Source of the DNA: Tulasnella sp. 424
Lineage: Eukaryota > Basidiomycota > Agaricomycetes > Cantharellales > Tulasnellaceae
DNA length: 64,000 nucleotides
NCBI GenBank assembly: GCA_019633425.1
Contig: WSUB01000044.1
Span: forward strand, 205,469-269,468
Direction of reading: 5' to 3'
The notes below the pieces were generated by a model. That model ran no database searches and had not been told where the DNA came from. It worked only from the letters and a program-made list of their open reading frames with translations. Shown here piece by piece: positions 1 to 11,166 of this stretch (its first letter is position 1; each line of letters starts with the position of its first letter). The position numbers and the translations under genes were made by a program.

Positions 1-234
1 TTTTTTCTGGACGCCTCTCATTAAGAGCGTTTAAGGAAGGTACCGGGGTCCTGGATCCCGTGCCTAGCGAGTTTCGCCAACTTGGGAACCTCCACCAACC
101 TCCACCACCAGCCGTCCAACATCCACCACGCATGAAGGGTCCATCTGGACATTCTGTCGTCGAGGCCACGAGAACGCTTCTGAGGAGCACTCATGAAGAA
201 GATATGGAATTTCAGGAAGTGACCCTCACCCGGT
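1..234. other. Left-edge noncoding stretch
   Basis: No conserved coding sequence is seen on either strand. It lies directly upstream of the first F-box gene and probably holds its 5' untranslated region and promoter. Short open frames here are low in complexity and carry no domain. Confidence 0.4.
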
Positions 235-1965
235 ATGCCGGAAAGCCGGTCGGAACTTGAACCACGCATGGACCTGACCCCTTTTTTGTCGCCCTATAGG
301 CCAGATGTCAGCCCACACTGGCGCTTTCTAGACGACGCGAATCACAAGTTGGATTCCATGGTGCCTACTCTTAAAGCAATCCGGAGAATCATAGCAGCTC
401 GGAGGCAGCGAAACAACCTCCTCCCGATCTCCCGTCTCCCACCTGAGCTCCTCGTGAACATATTCCACGTTACACTGGAAACCCATCTTACATGTGGGAT
501 CACCAAACCGCCATATTTGAACCGTTTGAAGGCACTGGCGTCAGTCTCCTCCACCTGGCTGGCCCTCGTTCGATCCACTCCGAGTCTCTGGGCAGTCTTG
601 GAGTCGAGCTGCTCCCTCAGCTTCCTCCCAATAGTGATTCGCAACTCCAAATCCAGTCTTTTGAACATCCGGTTGGAATGGGAGGCCCACGGATTCCAGC
701 ACCGCACGAACAAGGATAAAGAACATCACCAAAAATTCTTACAAGCAGTCTTCGTGCCAAGCCTAATCGAGCGGTGGTCTTCCGTCTATATAGACCTACC
801 ACCTGATACGGGACCGATCAAACAGTTAATAGAGAGCTCGTTCCCGAACCTGAGGAGCGTGCACTTTGGTCAGGCGCTGTGGGGTTGGAAGCAAGGTCCA
901 GTGAACCTGCTGGGAGGGGATACAGGGAGACTGGAGGAATTTCGAATTAAAAGCATACCCGTCCAGTGGGATAATGCCAAATTGACTGGACTACGCCTCC
1001 TCGACCTGAAGTGGGAGGCGCCAACTTCATCGGCCAAATTACTCAGCCTTCTGGCGGCATCTCCGTCCCTGGAAAGCTTAAAGCTAACCGGACTACCCGG
1101 GCCGTTCAGCTCTGAACAAGGCAATTTGGAGACCATCAACTTGCCGCGACTCCGAGAGCTCGTTCTTTTCGAAAACGCGGCTGGACGTGTCGTTCCTCTC
1201 CTTCAGTCGATTAGGCCTTTAAGCCTAGCCAAATTTCGGATAACCCACGACACCTACACCAGAGGATACGAGGATGACTTCATATCAGCCCTTGACACCC
1301 TTGGTCACCTCGCCCCTGCCCTGCAATCGACACTGATTTTGGCGACTAATTTAGAACTTGCCGTCAGTGGGCAGAGCATCAAGTTCATCGCCCATCGTGA
1401 AACCGAAATCTATTTCGAGATCAACTTAACAAAAACGCAGCCATCAAAGGTATTCAAATGGATATCCGAAGTAATTACACCTGACTTCGAAGAGAGTTCG
1501 ATCCGGAGTACCAAGGTGGCGCTTAATCGCGAGTGGGGGAGCCCCAATAACAGAATGGCGTTCTTACCAGTCATGGAGTGGCTCGGAGATATCACTGAAC
1601 TCACATTAAACGATCCTTATGTCTCGACCGAAGTCCTCAAGTGGTTGTCTGAGCGCGTGACAACGGAGAACGAAGTGGAGTGGAGGTGTTCGCGTTTGGA
1701 GAAGCTCACCATTCCGTGCCCACTCGTGAGGCTTACAGATGTTCGAAACTTTGCTAAAAGCCGATATGGTGGAAGCAATCGGAATGGTTCGGTGATTGAA
1801 GAAGGAGACCTAACGATCCATTGGCCCGATAACCTGCAGTGTCTGGACATTTCGGGACCCAGTGGCGGTGCTGACTTGGATATCGACGTCGAAGGGGAGC
1901 TCTACGAGCTTCTAGGCTGCTACGAAATCACTGGTTATAATGGGAGGAAGAGGAGAGGCGAGTAG
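235..1965 (+). CDS. F-box-like protein with leucine-rich C-terminal region
   Basis: An uninterrupted reading frame of 576 codons. An F-box-like segment sits at about residues 60-100: RLPPELLVNIFHVTL, followed by KALASVSSTWLALV and TPSLWAVLE, the usual layout of Agaricomycete F-box proteins. The rest is rich in spaced leucines, for example KLTGLRLLDLKW and SLESLKLTGLPG, which suggests irregular leucine-rich repeats for substrate binding. F-box proteins recruit substrates to SCF ubiquitin ligases through Skp1; the target here is unknown. The ATG at 235 is the first in frame, but a second Met twelve residues in could be the true start. The absence of introns is unusual for this window. It is a paralogue of the convergent gene at 2721-4475. 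Family call is firm; specific function unknown. Confidence 0.8.
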   Translation: MPESRSELEPRMDLTPFLSPYRPDVSPHWRFLDDANHKLDSMVPTLKAIRRIIAARRQRNNLLPISRLPPELLVNIFHVTLETHLTCGITKPPYLNRLKALASVSSTWLALVRSTPSLWAVLESSCSLSFLPIVIRNSKSSLLNIRLEWEAHGFQHRTNKDKEHHQKFLQAVFVPSLIERWSSVYIDLPPDTGPIKQLIESSFPNLRSVHFGQALWGWKQGPVNLLGGDTGRLEEFRIKSIPVQWDNAKLTGLRLLDLKWEAPTSSAKLLSLLAASPSLESLKLTGLPGPFSSEQGNLETINLPRLRELVLFENAAGRVVPLLQSIRPLSLAKFRITHDTYTRGYEDDFISALDTLGHLAPALQSTLILATNLELAVSGQSIKFIAHRETEIYFEINLTKTQPSKVFKWISEVITPDFEESSIRSTKVALNREWGSPNNRMAFLPVMEWLGDITELTLNDPYVSTEVLKWLSERVTTENEVEWRCSRLEKLTIPCPLVRLTDVRNFAKSRYGGSNRNGSVIEEGDLTIHWPDNLQCLDISGPSGGADLDIDVEGELYELLGCYEITGYNGRKRRGE

Positions 1966-2720
1966 ATGACTATGTTGACTATTACTAGTTTAGATTTGTT
2001 GGCAGTAAGCACTTGTGGAAACGATATCGATTTTCTGAGTTTGGATGTAAGTTATGATTTACCACATAAATAGGTTTAGAGGGATAGGAGCAAGTTAAGT
2101 CCCTCACTGAGGGAGGGTTTTCTGGCCATTAATTCAATGAAATGCCAGCTACGGAACATTCCTCTGCATGGATCCAGCGGCGGCCCGCTACCACCCGAGG
2201 GTTCTACGTTGAGTTCTGTCATTGACCAGTTGTACTCGCTAATCATATGTTGCTACATCCCGTTAGCCCATTATCTGGACGGAAACTAACAAAATAGTGC
2301 CCCTTAATCTTCCGTTTCGAGTCGCGGGTATTTGAGTTCTCCGCACTCGTCCAGCTCGTTATATCGAGTTCGAGTCCCTTTCATTGGCTGTTGATCAAGC
2401 ATTCATATTTCAAGAGCCCCTATATTATTCCGAATTCGGCGCGAATGATGTATGCGATGCAGGGAGAGGCGAGGAACGGCCGAAGGGAGCATGCTCAAGA
2501 ACTGCTTAGAGACCACTGTATTTGATTTCCCGATCTCATCTAGATTAGCACAAGGAGAAGACGAAGGAAGTAACATCGAGAGATACAGAATACTGCACAC
2601 GTAATAGAAACGCAAATAAAAAGCGCCCTTCAATCACCCACCTTATTCCCCGGCAAGCGCGAAAATGTCGTACAGGTCCACCGATCCAAGCGAACCGTCC
2701 TCCGAGTTATTATATCCTCC
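1966..2720. other. Intergenic region between convergent F-box genes
   Basis: No gene is supported. It should carry the 3' untranslated regions of both F-box genes. Open frames here are short and not conserved-looking. Confidence 0.5.
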
Positions 2721-4475
2721 CTACCACTCCTCTCCTGTTGGCGAATAATAGTAGTCGTCCTCGACTGTCACGATCAGCTCACATCCAACGATGTCCTTGA
2801 GCTCCTCATTGGTTCGGTAGTCCATATCGCTCACTCCCGTTATGTCGAGAAGCTCCAGCTTATCGGGCCAGTGAATCGTAGTTTCTGCGTCCTGGTTTAC
2901 CGCGTCGCCTTTTGGGCGGTCGCCATATCGTCTCCTGGCGAATTCGAACACATCCTGACGGGCTGTTGGGAAGCCGCAGAACGCCACTTTGCGAAGGCGA
3001 GGACAGCGCCATTCCACCTTGTTTCCGTCGCGTACGCGTTCCGTGAGGTGGTGGATCAGCTTCGGCGCTCCGCTTGAATTCAGGACGGAAAGCTCGGTGA
3101 TATTCGGAATCCACTCGAAAATAGGAAGTCGTGTAAGGTCCACGCGATTCACGAGTTCGACCAAGGAAATGGAGCCTTCGTTGATGCCAGATGCAGATAA
3201 CGTTTTAAGGTCTAGATTTCTTTGTAACCAAGTTAGATGATTCTGCAAGTCCGGGGGTCCGTCGATGCGTGCACAAAGCTTGACACACGGATCATCCGGG
3301 CCACGATTGACCGTGAGGTTGACTTCACTCCCCAAGATCGTGAGGTCGACGGTTTTTGCTTCGTTGAAGGCACATTTCATGGCGGGGAGCAAGTGTTCCA
3401 AGCTGGAATTGATATCTGGGAATGGGGTTCGTTCATCGCATGGGTCGGGCGCAATAAGAATTGTCTCAAATCTTGAAGTATGGATTGATTGGAGAAGAAG
3501 TGAAGTGGCTTGGCGATTTATGTTCCGGAGGGAGAGATCTTTGAGATGCGGAAGCACGATACTGGGAATGGTTGAGGGAGCGTCCGTAATGTCGGGGTCG
3601 ACTAGATTAAGCTCCAAGACCTCAAGCCCAGGAGAGCGCTCAAGAATCGCGAACAGATGGGAAATGGAAGGTACTGGGCAGAACATGAGGACCAATACTG
3701 ATAATCCTTTCAGCTCTACTGAAGCCCAATTGATCGGCACCTGGTGCACGCTAAGCTCCTTTAGTTGCGGCGCAGCCCCACCAAATGGGTTGGTCACAAG
3801 AGGACCGTAGCCAATACACCTAACCGATGCCCGTCGGAGATTCGGCATATGTGTCTCCAAGACTTGCTCGAGCGGCGGGTCGAAGGACAGGGGAATGTTG
3901 AGGTATAATGTCCCCCACCTTTGGGCCAGTGGGAGGACAGCGTGAAGGAACGCAGTTACATTCTTTTCGTGAGGTATGGGTTTGTTTCGAGTGACGAGAC
4001 GCGGGTCCGTCCACAAGCATCTGATGTTCAAGAGACTCCCTTTTGCCTTCCGGATGACGGTAGGTAAAAAGGCAGGGGGGCAAGTCGATTCCAGTACGGC
4101 CCAGAGACTTGGTGTCCCGCTAACCAAACTCCTCCAGACCGAGAAGACGGATGCCAACCTCTTGAGCCTTGCCAAGTGGGTAGTGGTTGTAGGTGGGCAC
4201 AGTGCGTCGCTGTACAGCACAATGTGAAATATCTCGACCACCACCTCCACGGGCAAACGGTTGATCGGGAGGAACGCGTTTCTTCGCTTCCTCGCTTGAA
4301 TGATCCGGGCTTTCATGCTGGTTTCTAGAGTCGCTCGGGTGGGTTCAAGAGCTTTAATGGTATCTTGTGCTCCTGTTACTGATAGCGGGGCACAGGCTGC
4401 TCTACAAGCCAAGTGGTGGGTCAAAGGGGCCCGGTATTTTACTTTCGACTGGTTGTACTCACTGGTCGAGCACAT
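2721..4475 (-). CDS. F-box-like protein, convergent paralogue
   Basis: A single long frame ending at a TAG at 2721. The first ATG in frame is at 4475; the open frame extends a little further upstream but only with non-ATG codons. The F-box segment NRLPVEVVVEIFHIVL is followed by RLKRLASVFSVWRSLV and TPSLWAVLEST, closely matching the same segment of the gene at 235-1965. Leucine-rich stretches follow. Both proteins end similarly, with a HWPD segment shortly before the C-terminus, so they share ancestry over their full length. The role as an SCF substrate receptor comes from the family; the substrate is unknown. Confidence 0.8.
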   Translation of the reverse strand: MCSTSEYNQSKVKYRAPLTHHLACRAACAPLSVTGAQDTIKALEPTRATLETSMKARIIQARKRRNAFLPINRLPVEVVVEIFHIVLYSDALCPPTTTTHLARLKRLASVFSVWRSLVSGTPSLWAVLESTCPPAFLPTVIRKAKGSLLNIRCLWTDPRLVTRNKPIPHEKNVTAFLHAVLPLAQRWGTLYLNIPLSFDPPLEQVLETHMPNLRRASVRCIGYGPLVTNPFGGAAPQLKELSVHQVPINWASVELKGLSVLVLMFCPVPSISHLFAILERSPGLEVLELNLVDPDITDAPSTIPSIVLPHLKDLSLRNINRQATSLLLQSIHTSRFETILIAPDPCDERTPFPDINSSLEHLLPAMKCAFNEAKTVDLTILGSEVNLTVNRGPDDPCVKLCARIDGPPDLQNHLTWLQRNLDLKTLSASGINEGSISLVELVNRVDLTRLPIFEWIPNITELSVLNSSGAPKLIHHLTERVRDGNKVEWRCPRLRKVAFCGFPTARQDVFEFARRRYGDRPKGDAVNQDAETTIHWPDKLELLDITGVSDMDYRTNEELKDIVGCELIVTVEDDYYYSPTGEEW

Positions 4476-4931
4476 ACTCGTCGCGTGAGCCGTTCTCCGA
4501 GTAGAAACTCTTCGATAGAATACCAACCGCGTTGTTTATCGCGGTCTTCAATGCTGCTTTCATGGTGGAGGGAGGAGGGGATTGTGGTCGGATTTGTTTA
4601 GGCCAAAGGATCTCCGTCGTCTTAACAAAGCCAAAGTTTGTTCAGGCACAAAGACCGTCGCTTTTGTCACCAGTCCACGCCAAAGTCTCTATCAAGGCAT
4701 AAATTCTTTGCGACACCAAGCTGGTCCATACATATATACATGGCCAAAACCAATGTCTCGGTACAAGAATAATAAGATCAGGGGCTCCGAGTATCCGCAC
4801 AGCGGTCCACCGGGTCTGATAAGAGCAAGAAATCGCTTACACTGAAAGATCAAAACAACTAGAGATGACAGGCAAATGAAGAGGGGGGTATGGGTTTGGT
4901 ATGATAGATGGGATGGTAATCACGGTGGATA
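4476..4931. other. Intergenic region
   Basis: Lies upstream of the second F-box gene and downstream of the RhoGAP gene stop. Nothing coding is seen. It includes the promoter of the F-box gene and the 3' end of the RhoGAP transcript. Confidence 0.4.
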
Positions 4932-7723
4932 TCATGGGGGGCTTCCGGTCATTTCACTTTCATCGACGAAGATGTCGGCATAGTGTTCGAGAATGGTCTC
5001 GATAGCCTAACGCAAAACAGGTCAGGTACGGACGCCAGAATTAACGAACACGATGCGAGACACAGACCTTGCATTGCCAGTGCATATCTTGGAGCGTTGT
5101 TCCGCCTCCTGGTTGGCCGTCATTGTTGGCTGCAGCTGCTGGTGACGGTCCAAGCAAAGTGGGACCAAAAACCACAGAGAGATTATACGGCGACATGCCG
5201 TTTCGTTCTTTATGTTCAAGTACCCTAAAGTAAAGTCTTGTTAGCTTATTGAGACTAGCAGGAGAAAGGAGCACCCGCACTTGTGTAAATGGCCCATTAA
5301 GAATTTCAGAGTAGCGTAATTTGGATCAGGCAAGTCGTTGACCCGATGATGAAGCTGTATCTGCCGCAACCGCTCATTCTCCTCCTCTGCAATCAATCGT
5401 GTCAATATATGTTAACGTTACGAAGAGGTGGTCGCACTCACTCGCAGCTTCAATGTACCCTTGGTACAGGCCAAACGTCAACAAAGGCTCAGGAAGCTCT
5501 CTCAACCAGAGCTTCAAGACACTCGTCACGTTATTCACGTCCATCCTCCATTCGTCATGCATCAAATCCGCTGCCTCGATGTCGCGATCCAGAATGACTT
5601 TGAGCTTCTGGACTTTGCTGCTCGTCCCGCTGAGTCGGAAAATACCCATTGAGCCTAAGCCATAGGTTTCGATCGCTTCGCAACACTTCTCCACGATACG
5701 CGGCACTTCAACATTGTCTCGAATCATCTGCTCCTCAAGAGGAATTCCGAACGTTGGGTGACCACGATCAGGATACTGTTGCATGGCTTTTGCAATAGCC
5801 GGTGGGAAGGCCTCTTGCGGGCTAGCGCCGTTTGCCGGACCGCCATTTGGAGCCGGGCTATGATTTCCGCTGTGAGTAGCCAGGGATCCCCGAGTCTCCG
5901 AATGAGGTATCCGAGCACTGGGATCGGGCTGATGGTAACGAGGTACAGGTGGGGCCTTTGGAGCAAGGAGGACATAGCCAGTAAGTACCCTTTTATGAAC
6001 TCGTGGGCGGGGAAACTTACGAATCCTTCTTCCCAGGGACCTTCTCTTCGTGGTCCAGTTGGCCGATTCGTAGCAATAGCGTAGTTCTGCATGTACACCT
6101 TAAAGTCCTGCCTGTTATCAATCGATTCCATGATTGGTTTCAAACCGGGCCCTAGAACAAATGGCATTGGTAAGACGGGTCTATAAGGCCAAGGTGCGCA
6201 GCTCACCATCCTCGATTCCACCAGTGGGGGCAACCGTAGAACCATCGTTCAAGACAATTGATTCGAAAAGGAAGGCGTATCTGGAGAGGTGATACTGCGT
6301 TCCGAGGTCGATTTCATCCGCGCATTCCTTCAGCGACCGCAGAATGCGGGGGAGTTGGAAGTTGAAATATTCTTGGCGCATGGCTTGAGTTTCTAGAACG
6401 GCTTTCCTGAAAGCGTCCGAGAATGTGGACATTCTCTGGCGAACATCCTCCTCCTGCTTCGCTATCTGAAGTTGGACCATGAGTAGGGGTGTTTAGCTAA
6501 CATAAGAATGACTTACCGAAGCTGGATTTTTTCCCTTCAACAGCATGCCACCTTTTGCTACCGCTTTCCCTATTACACGCTTCCCGCTTGGACCGCCATT
6601 CCGGTTATGAGTACCGTCCTTCATCGACTCTCCCTCCTTCGCTAGCAATATCCTTTCCAGCTCTTCATGTGTGGAGTCGAATCGAGTCTTGGCCTTTTCT
6701 AGCGCCATCTCACTCTCCTGCAGGGCTCGTTCGTAACGAGTGGCGAGGTCTTTTGTGGCTTTCCGGTTCTTCTCGACTTCTTTCGCCAAATTGGCCAGGT
6801 CCTCGCTCATTTCATTAAGGCGCGCAGCGAATTTGAGTCTGTTTTCGGCAATTACGTCGTGGAGTTTCATTGTCGATTGCCATGCCGTCACAAAGGTTCC
6901 AGCTTTGGCATCGGAGAGTGCGTAAGCCTCATGGGCTGACCGGGCGGTCTTCTGGAGCGTTCGGCCGTACTCGTCTTCAACGACGGCGCGTTTCTTGAAG
7001 AACATGGATACTTCCTAAAAAGAGTGGTGTCGGGATGGCAAACCGAGCCCGAAAGTGTGAGGGAAACATACGCGGCAAGAAATCATGCTCTGCTTAATTC
7101 GGTCGAGGAGCAGTGGTACGCCACACTGGTTAAGCCGTGGTCAGTCAGAATTCAAATGTGAATACGGTCTGAGCTGCACTCACGTCGAGATCGCATAGTG
7201 CTCTCAGAATGCCTTCATCGAAACCATTCTGGATGCTAGAATCCTCTAATTCCATTGTTGGCGCGTATTGGGTCGGTACTTTATCCGCCGAGGCGACACT
7301 TCGAGGCATGCTATTCCTTCTTGGGGGATGATGCGTTCCATGAGGTGGGTGGTGTTGCTGCTGCGTTACAGGGATGCCAAATGGGATGTCCTCGCTCTGC
7401 CGCGGAGACGGCGAGAGCGATGAGGGTGGCGTGCCCGCTCTCAAGTTGAGATTCGTCATGCCGTTGGTAGGGGAGTGAGGACCGACACTCTGAGACCGAA
7501 CACTTGGACTATGACCAGCTCCCGTGCCATTGGTGTGGCCGCTGTGTGGATGCGGGTGCGGATGCGGGTGCTGCGAGTTTGTTTGAACTGACGAAGACCG
7601 GGGTGGATAGGAGGAACCAGGCGTGGAGGCCGCTGTCGGAGGCGAGCTGGACGTTGGCAAGCGTGGCGAGTCGTGCTCGACCGAAGGCGCGTGGGATGCG
7701 TCGGTCGAGGAGTCGGCGTACAT
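4932..7723 (-). CDS. F-BAR and RhoGAP domain protein (Rgd1-like)
   Basis: Multi-exon gene. The first exon (7723-7184) encodes a disordered Ser/Pro/His-rich tail with a PHPHPHPH run. The next exons encode an F-BAR (FCH) domain: GVPLLLDRIKQSM, FFKKRAVVEDEYGRTLQKT and a long heptad-rich helix to about 6180, ending with MESIDNRQDFKVYMQNY. A linker with FAPPVPRYHQPDPSA leads to a RhoGAP domain (5784-4932): FGIPLEEQM, the arginine-finger segment GIFRLSG, LWLRELPEPLL, and after an intron MSPYNLSVVFGPTLL. The F-BAR domain binds curved membrane and the GAP domain stimulates GTP hydrolysis by Rho-type GTPases, so a role in polarity or cytokinesis is likely. Last exon AIETILEHYADIF; TGA at 4932. The start is the ATG after a long upstream open frame; a longer N-terminus cannot be excluded. 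Confidence 0.85.
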
Positions 7724-8101
7724 TGGGGGAGGGTGAGGGGAGAGAGGCGCGGATTTGGAAAGGTAACTTGGAAGTAAATTCCGATAGAGACTGAGGACGC
7801 CGAGGTCGCGCGAACTTCGATACCCTGTCGGCCTTTTCCGAAGCGCTCGAATAATACATAAAGAGGTAAACAAGATGGCAATTTTACAGAAACGAAACGA
7901 AAAGACCAGGGCTACAGGATTCGGTGGCTCCGGTCTTGGGCTGGGACGATAATGAAGCGCTTTGGAAGTCGGGCGGTTTAGCGAAACGAGGGAAATTGCA
8001 GATTTGGAAACCACAGAATTCAACGGCGGTAACACTCACGGTTTCCGAGTAGGCGTCTTTTAGCGCAAGGTTCAATTCCCCCTTCCATTGCTGTTCAAAT
8101 A

Positions 8102-9038
8102 CTATCCCGAGATCGGTTTCTGCGAAACAAGCCACATGGTAAGCAGGGGTAGAGATGCGAAGACCCGTCGAGGCGGCCACGAACCTTCGTCTCCCGAGGT
8201 AAACGCGGGCATGATTTCCCGAGAGGCTCGGTCGACGTGCCATACCTGTGAGCTGTACGTGGAGTTGGTATGGCATTGGCTAACCCTGCAGTATTCAAGT
8301 CCGGCGGCCGGGATGTGGGCGGAAGCTGCCATGAAATACGCGTTATGACCAATAGCCATCAAATCTAGGATAAGCTGGGCTTACTGGACGGTCCCAGAAC
8401 CAATCGTCTAAAGGTAAAAGCGACCGTTCTCGTTAGAGCCAACAATTGGGGAGGGACCCTCGACTTACGAGTACATGTCAGGGGAACCATCAAAGATCAG
8501 ACCAAGGTGCTTATTCGGGCCTAATTGTTGCTTGGCATTCTGTGGCATAAGTTAGCTAGACACACCTCTAGTTTACGACTGCAATGCTTTACCTTTGCTG
8601 TGATACGTTGCTGGAAGCCATCGTACTCGGGGGTCTTGATCCTCAGAGCATGTTCCAAAGGAACGGGGGCAAGCCTAGTAGGTTCATATCGCTCTCGGTT
8701 AAAGAATATAAGAAAAGATCGCACAGAACAGATTGTTCTTACACTCCCGAGTCCGTTTCACCCAAGTAACCGATCAGAATTTCGCCGTTGTACCAAACGC
8801 TGACGAAGGAATCGCCATCCTTGCTAAGTGCTAGACAATAGTTTCAACCTGAGTCAAGCCATCTATTACCCTGCCGTAATGAGTACTCACCCTGGGAGAA
8901 GACATTCTGTGCTCGAGGAACAAAGGAGCCCGTGCTTATCCACGTGCCACGGGCGTCATGAGGATGGGTGGAGGCAAAGATAACAAGAGCAGTGCATCCA
9001 GCGAGAAGTATTAGGCTTGTTGCTTTGAGGAACGCCAT
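8102..9038 (-). CDS. Secreted protein of unknown function
   Basis: The ATG at 9038 opens a signal peptide, AFLKATSLILLAGCTALVIF. In-phase splices then join 9038-8891, 8830-8745, an exon with RYEPTRLAPVPLEHALRI, one with LGLIFDGSPDMYS and one with AIGHNAYFMAASAHIPAAG. Recognisable pieces include DSFVSVWYNGEILIGYLGET. No known domain is recognised. The 3' end is uncertain. The last exon reads to a TAG at 8102, either unspliced or with a small final intron. Another splice choice would extend to 7884. The product probably enters the secretory pathway. It sits upstream of the RhoGAP gene in the same orientation. Confidence 0.5.
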
Positions 9039-9400
9039 GTAGGGGTGATGCGACGGAGACAAAAAAGGTGAGAGTCGTACTGTCCTAAAGGTCCGCTCTC
9101 GTCTTATATTGTTGCCCCCTTCTAGAGGTGGCTTGGATTTTACCTCACCAATGATGAACATAGTACTTGTGATGGTTAAAAGTGGACCTGAAGTGCCTGG
9201 TCGAGGTCTGCTGAATTGACTTCAGTCGGAAAGGTAAACAACGACCACATCACTGGCACCGAGTTCAAAGGCTCGCGTATTCGGGATCCAATTCGGTCCG
9301 ATTAGGATGTAAAGACTCGCAACTCTGTATCTAGGGGACCCGATGACGAGACTTGAAGACTCTCCGGGTTAGGAACCGGGTTCAATGGGGGGGGGGGGAC
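9039..9400. promoter_or_regulatory. Shared upstream region of two divergent genes
   Basis: About 360 bases between the minus-strand secreted-protein gene and the plus-strand gene starting near 9401. It ends in an uninterrupted run of twelve G (9387-9398) immediately before the candidate ATG. No promoter motif is clearly recognisable. Confidence 0.3.
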
Positions 9401-10518
9401 ATGGTGGCGGGGAGGTTCAAACGCTATGACGTCGACAGTGATTATATCGAAGAGCCGTCCAACATCCTTAATTCATCCCAGCTTACCCCAACTCAAGATG
9501 GAAGACCTTTTCTCCGGAACAGGTACAGTGACTCTGCACCTAGATTAGAGATCTATGTGTTCATTCATTACTTTCGAGTTTAGCTTACTTTAGTCCGAAC
9601 GTTTCCCGCTTCATCAAGAAGGCCTGGAGTACGTTCGCGCCATTTGGAAATGAACATCACTTTCAATCCTCGTTACCCCATAGTCAAGAGCGGAGGATTG
9701 TTCTCCAAGAAGTATAGCAAGACAGTTTGGTTTTTCTACGATGGGCCGGACGATCCTGACCTTGCTCGGTGCGTGGCTGGGCCTGTCAAAGTGAACTTCT
9801 TGTTTGGGTAACCGATACTCGCCCCCCAGCTTCTCTCGAAGACCTATACTAGTAAGTGCTAATTCTCCGTCGAGATTGTTAGCAAGACGGTCATTACTTT
9901 CTTCGGGCTTAGCGCCATGATTGCCGCTGGATTATGGACTCACGCCGTTCTGGTTACTTGCAAGACTTGGCAGCTTACCTTCTAACACGTAGGTCTGAGT
10001 AATCACATGCCCCCAATACTAAAAGTATTTTGATCTATACTGCAGCTTTAAGAGAAAAATACTCGTCTAGCTCTCCTCAGAGTGGAACTGCTACTCTCGT
10101 CGATACCGACACATCGTATACCAAAGACTTCGACGACTTCTCTCATCACAGACAAACCGCACGCTCCGTTTCTAAAGAAGATGACATCGAAGAAGATGGA
10201 CTAATACCTCGCTATCTAACCCCTCCCGGCATTCTTGATGAGGACGACTCTGACCGAGACCTCATACCTCGCTACGTCTCTCCTCCGCCTCAAATAGGCA
10301 TAGTCTCAGACATGCGTAAAGCTGATTCCCAAGCATTTGCACGAAGCCACACGAGCCTTGGGTCGTCTATAAACGCTACGCTGTATCAGAACTACTCTCA
10401 TGAAGAAACTTTCAGTCAGTCAGAGCCTACGGATGCTGATGGAACCGGGAAGCGGGAGATTATGGAGGATCACGCCCAGACGTTTAGGCAAGTAAACTTC
10501 CCCCTCCTTGGCCGATAG
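9401..10518 (+). CDS. Uncertain multi-exon gene, probable membrane protein
   Basis: The candidate start is the ATG at 9401, giving MVAGRFKRYDVDSDYIEEPS. An intron beginning GTACAG follows near 9523. Middle exons are ambiguous. One frame gives FIKKAWSTFAPFGNEHHF and another gives GGLFSKKYSKTVWFFYDGPD. A hydrophobic segment VITFFGLSAMIAAGLW (9890-9950) looks membrane-spanning. The final exon (about 10045-10518) is acidic and Ser-rich and holds two copies of an IPRY-x(2)-PP motif: GLIPRYLTPPG and DLIPRYVSPPP. It ends at TAG 10518. No family is recognised. Frame conflict in the middle means either another intron pattern or a decayed gene. Only the last exon and the membrane segment are reasonably supported. 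Confidence 0.35.
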
Positions 10519-11166
10519 AAGTGATGCGGAATTTTGACTCTTGAGGCTTTCATTAGTTGGTCTTCTCTGGCCATTCCCAAGGGGTTTTCAAGTCTTCACT
10601 TCACAGATCGTGTCATCATCAACCGCATTACGAGATCTGATGATCTTAACATAGTAGTGGCATCAGATGCGCTGCTAAAGACTTGCTCCTATTCTCGCAA
10701 CGAACCGAACGCCGTTCGCTTTGAACGCCAAGCCAAGTATCAGGGACGGGTATTTGGTGCACAGATAAAGCCCTTCTGAAGTGATTATTTCGACTGAGCT
10801 TTCTACTACTCTGTACTCAGCTGATACATATTGCTGGTAATACGTTTGGTCAAAGTCAGCCTCAGGTGGATGTCTGAAGGGACTCAGTAATTAAAAAGTC
10901 GGCCGTGCGGCAATGATCCGGAAGCTTGCATGTAATCAACGCGAAGCTCATTGGACTGTGTAACTTCCCTCTTTCCCTCGAGCTCCTAATATTACAAATT
11001 GGAGGCATCACGGAACGGGGAATCGGGAGAATAATAAGCGCTGAGACATCTCGGAAAGTGTTTGACGTTGTATGTATACGTGTCGCAACAAGCTCGCTCG
11101 GTCAGCTTTGAAATATCCTTCCTGCACTCATCTCTCTCTCCCTTACTGTCGCTACCACCCACCACC
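10519..11166. other. Intergenic region upstream of the thioredoxin-fold gene
   Basis: An open frame at 10534-10779 has no recognisable domain and is not called a gene. The CT-rich stretch at about 11120-11160 directly before the ATG at 11167 looks like a typical fungal core promoter or 5' leader. Confidence 0.35.

Noticed and set aside
2355..2385. Another tRNA T-arm-like string (GTTCGAGTCCC)
   Set aside because: Flanking bases do not form the five-base T stem and no A box is found.
10534..10779. 81-codon open frame after the uncertain membrane-protein gene
   Set aside because: Starts at a non-ATG codon, has no domain and does not splice in phase to its neighbour.
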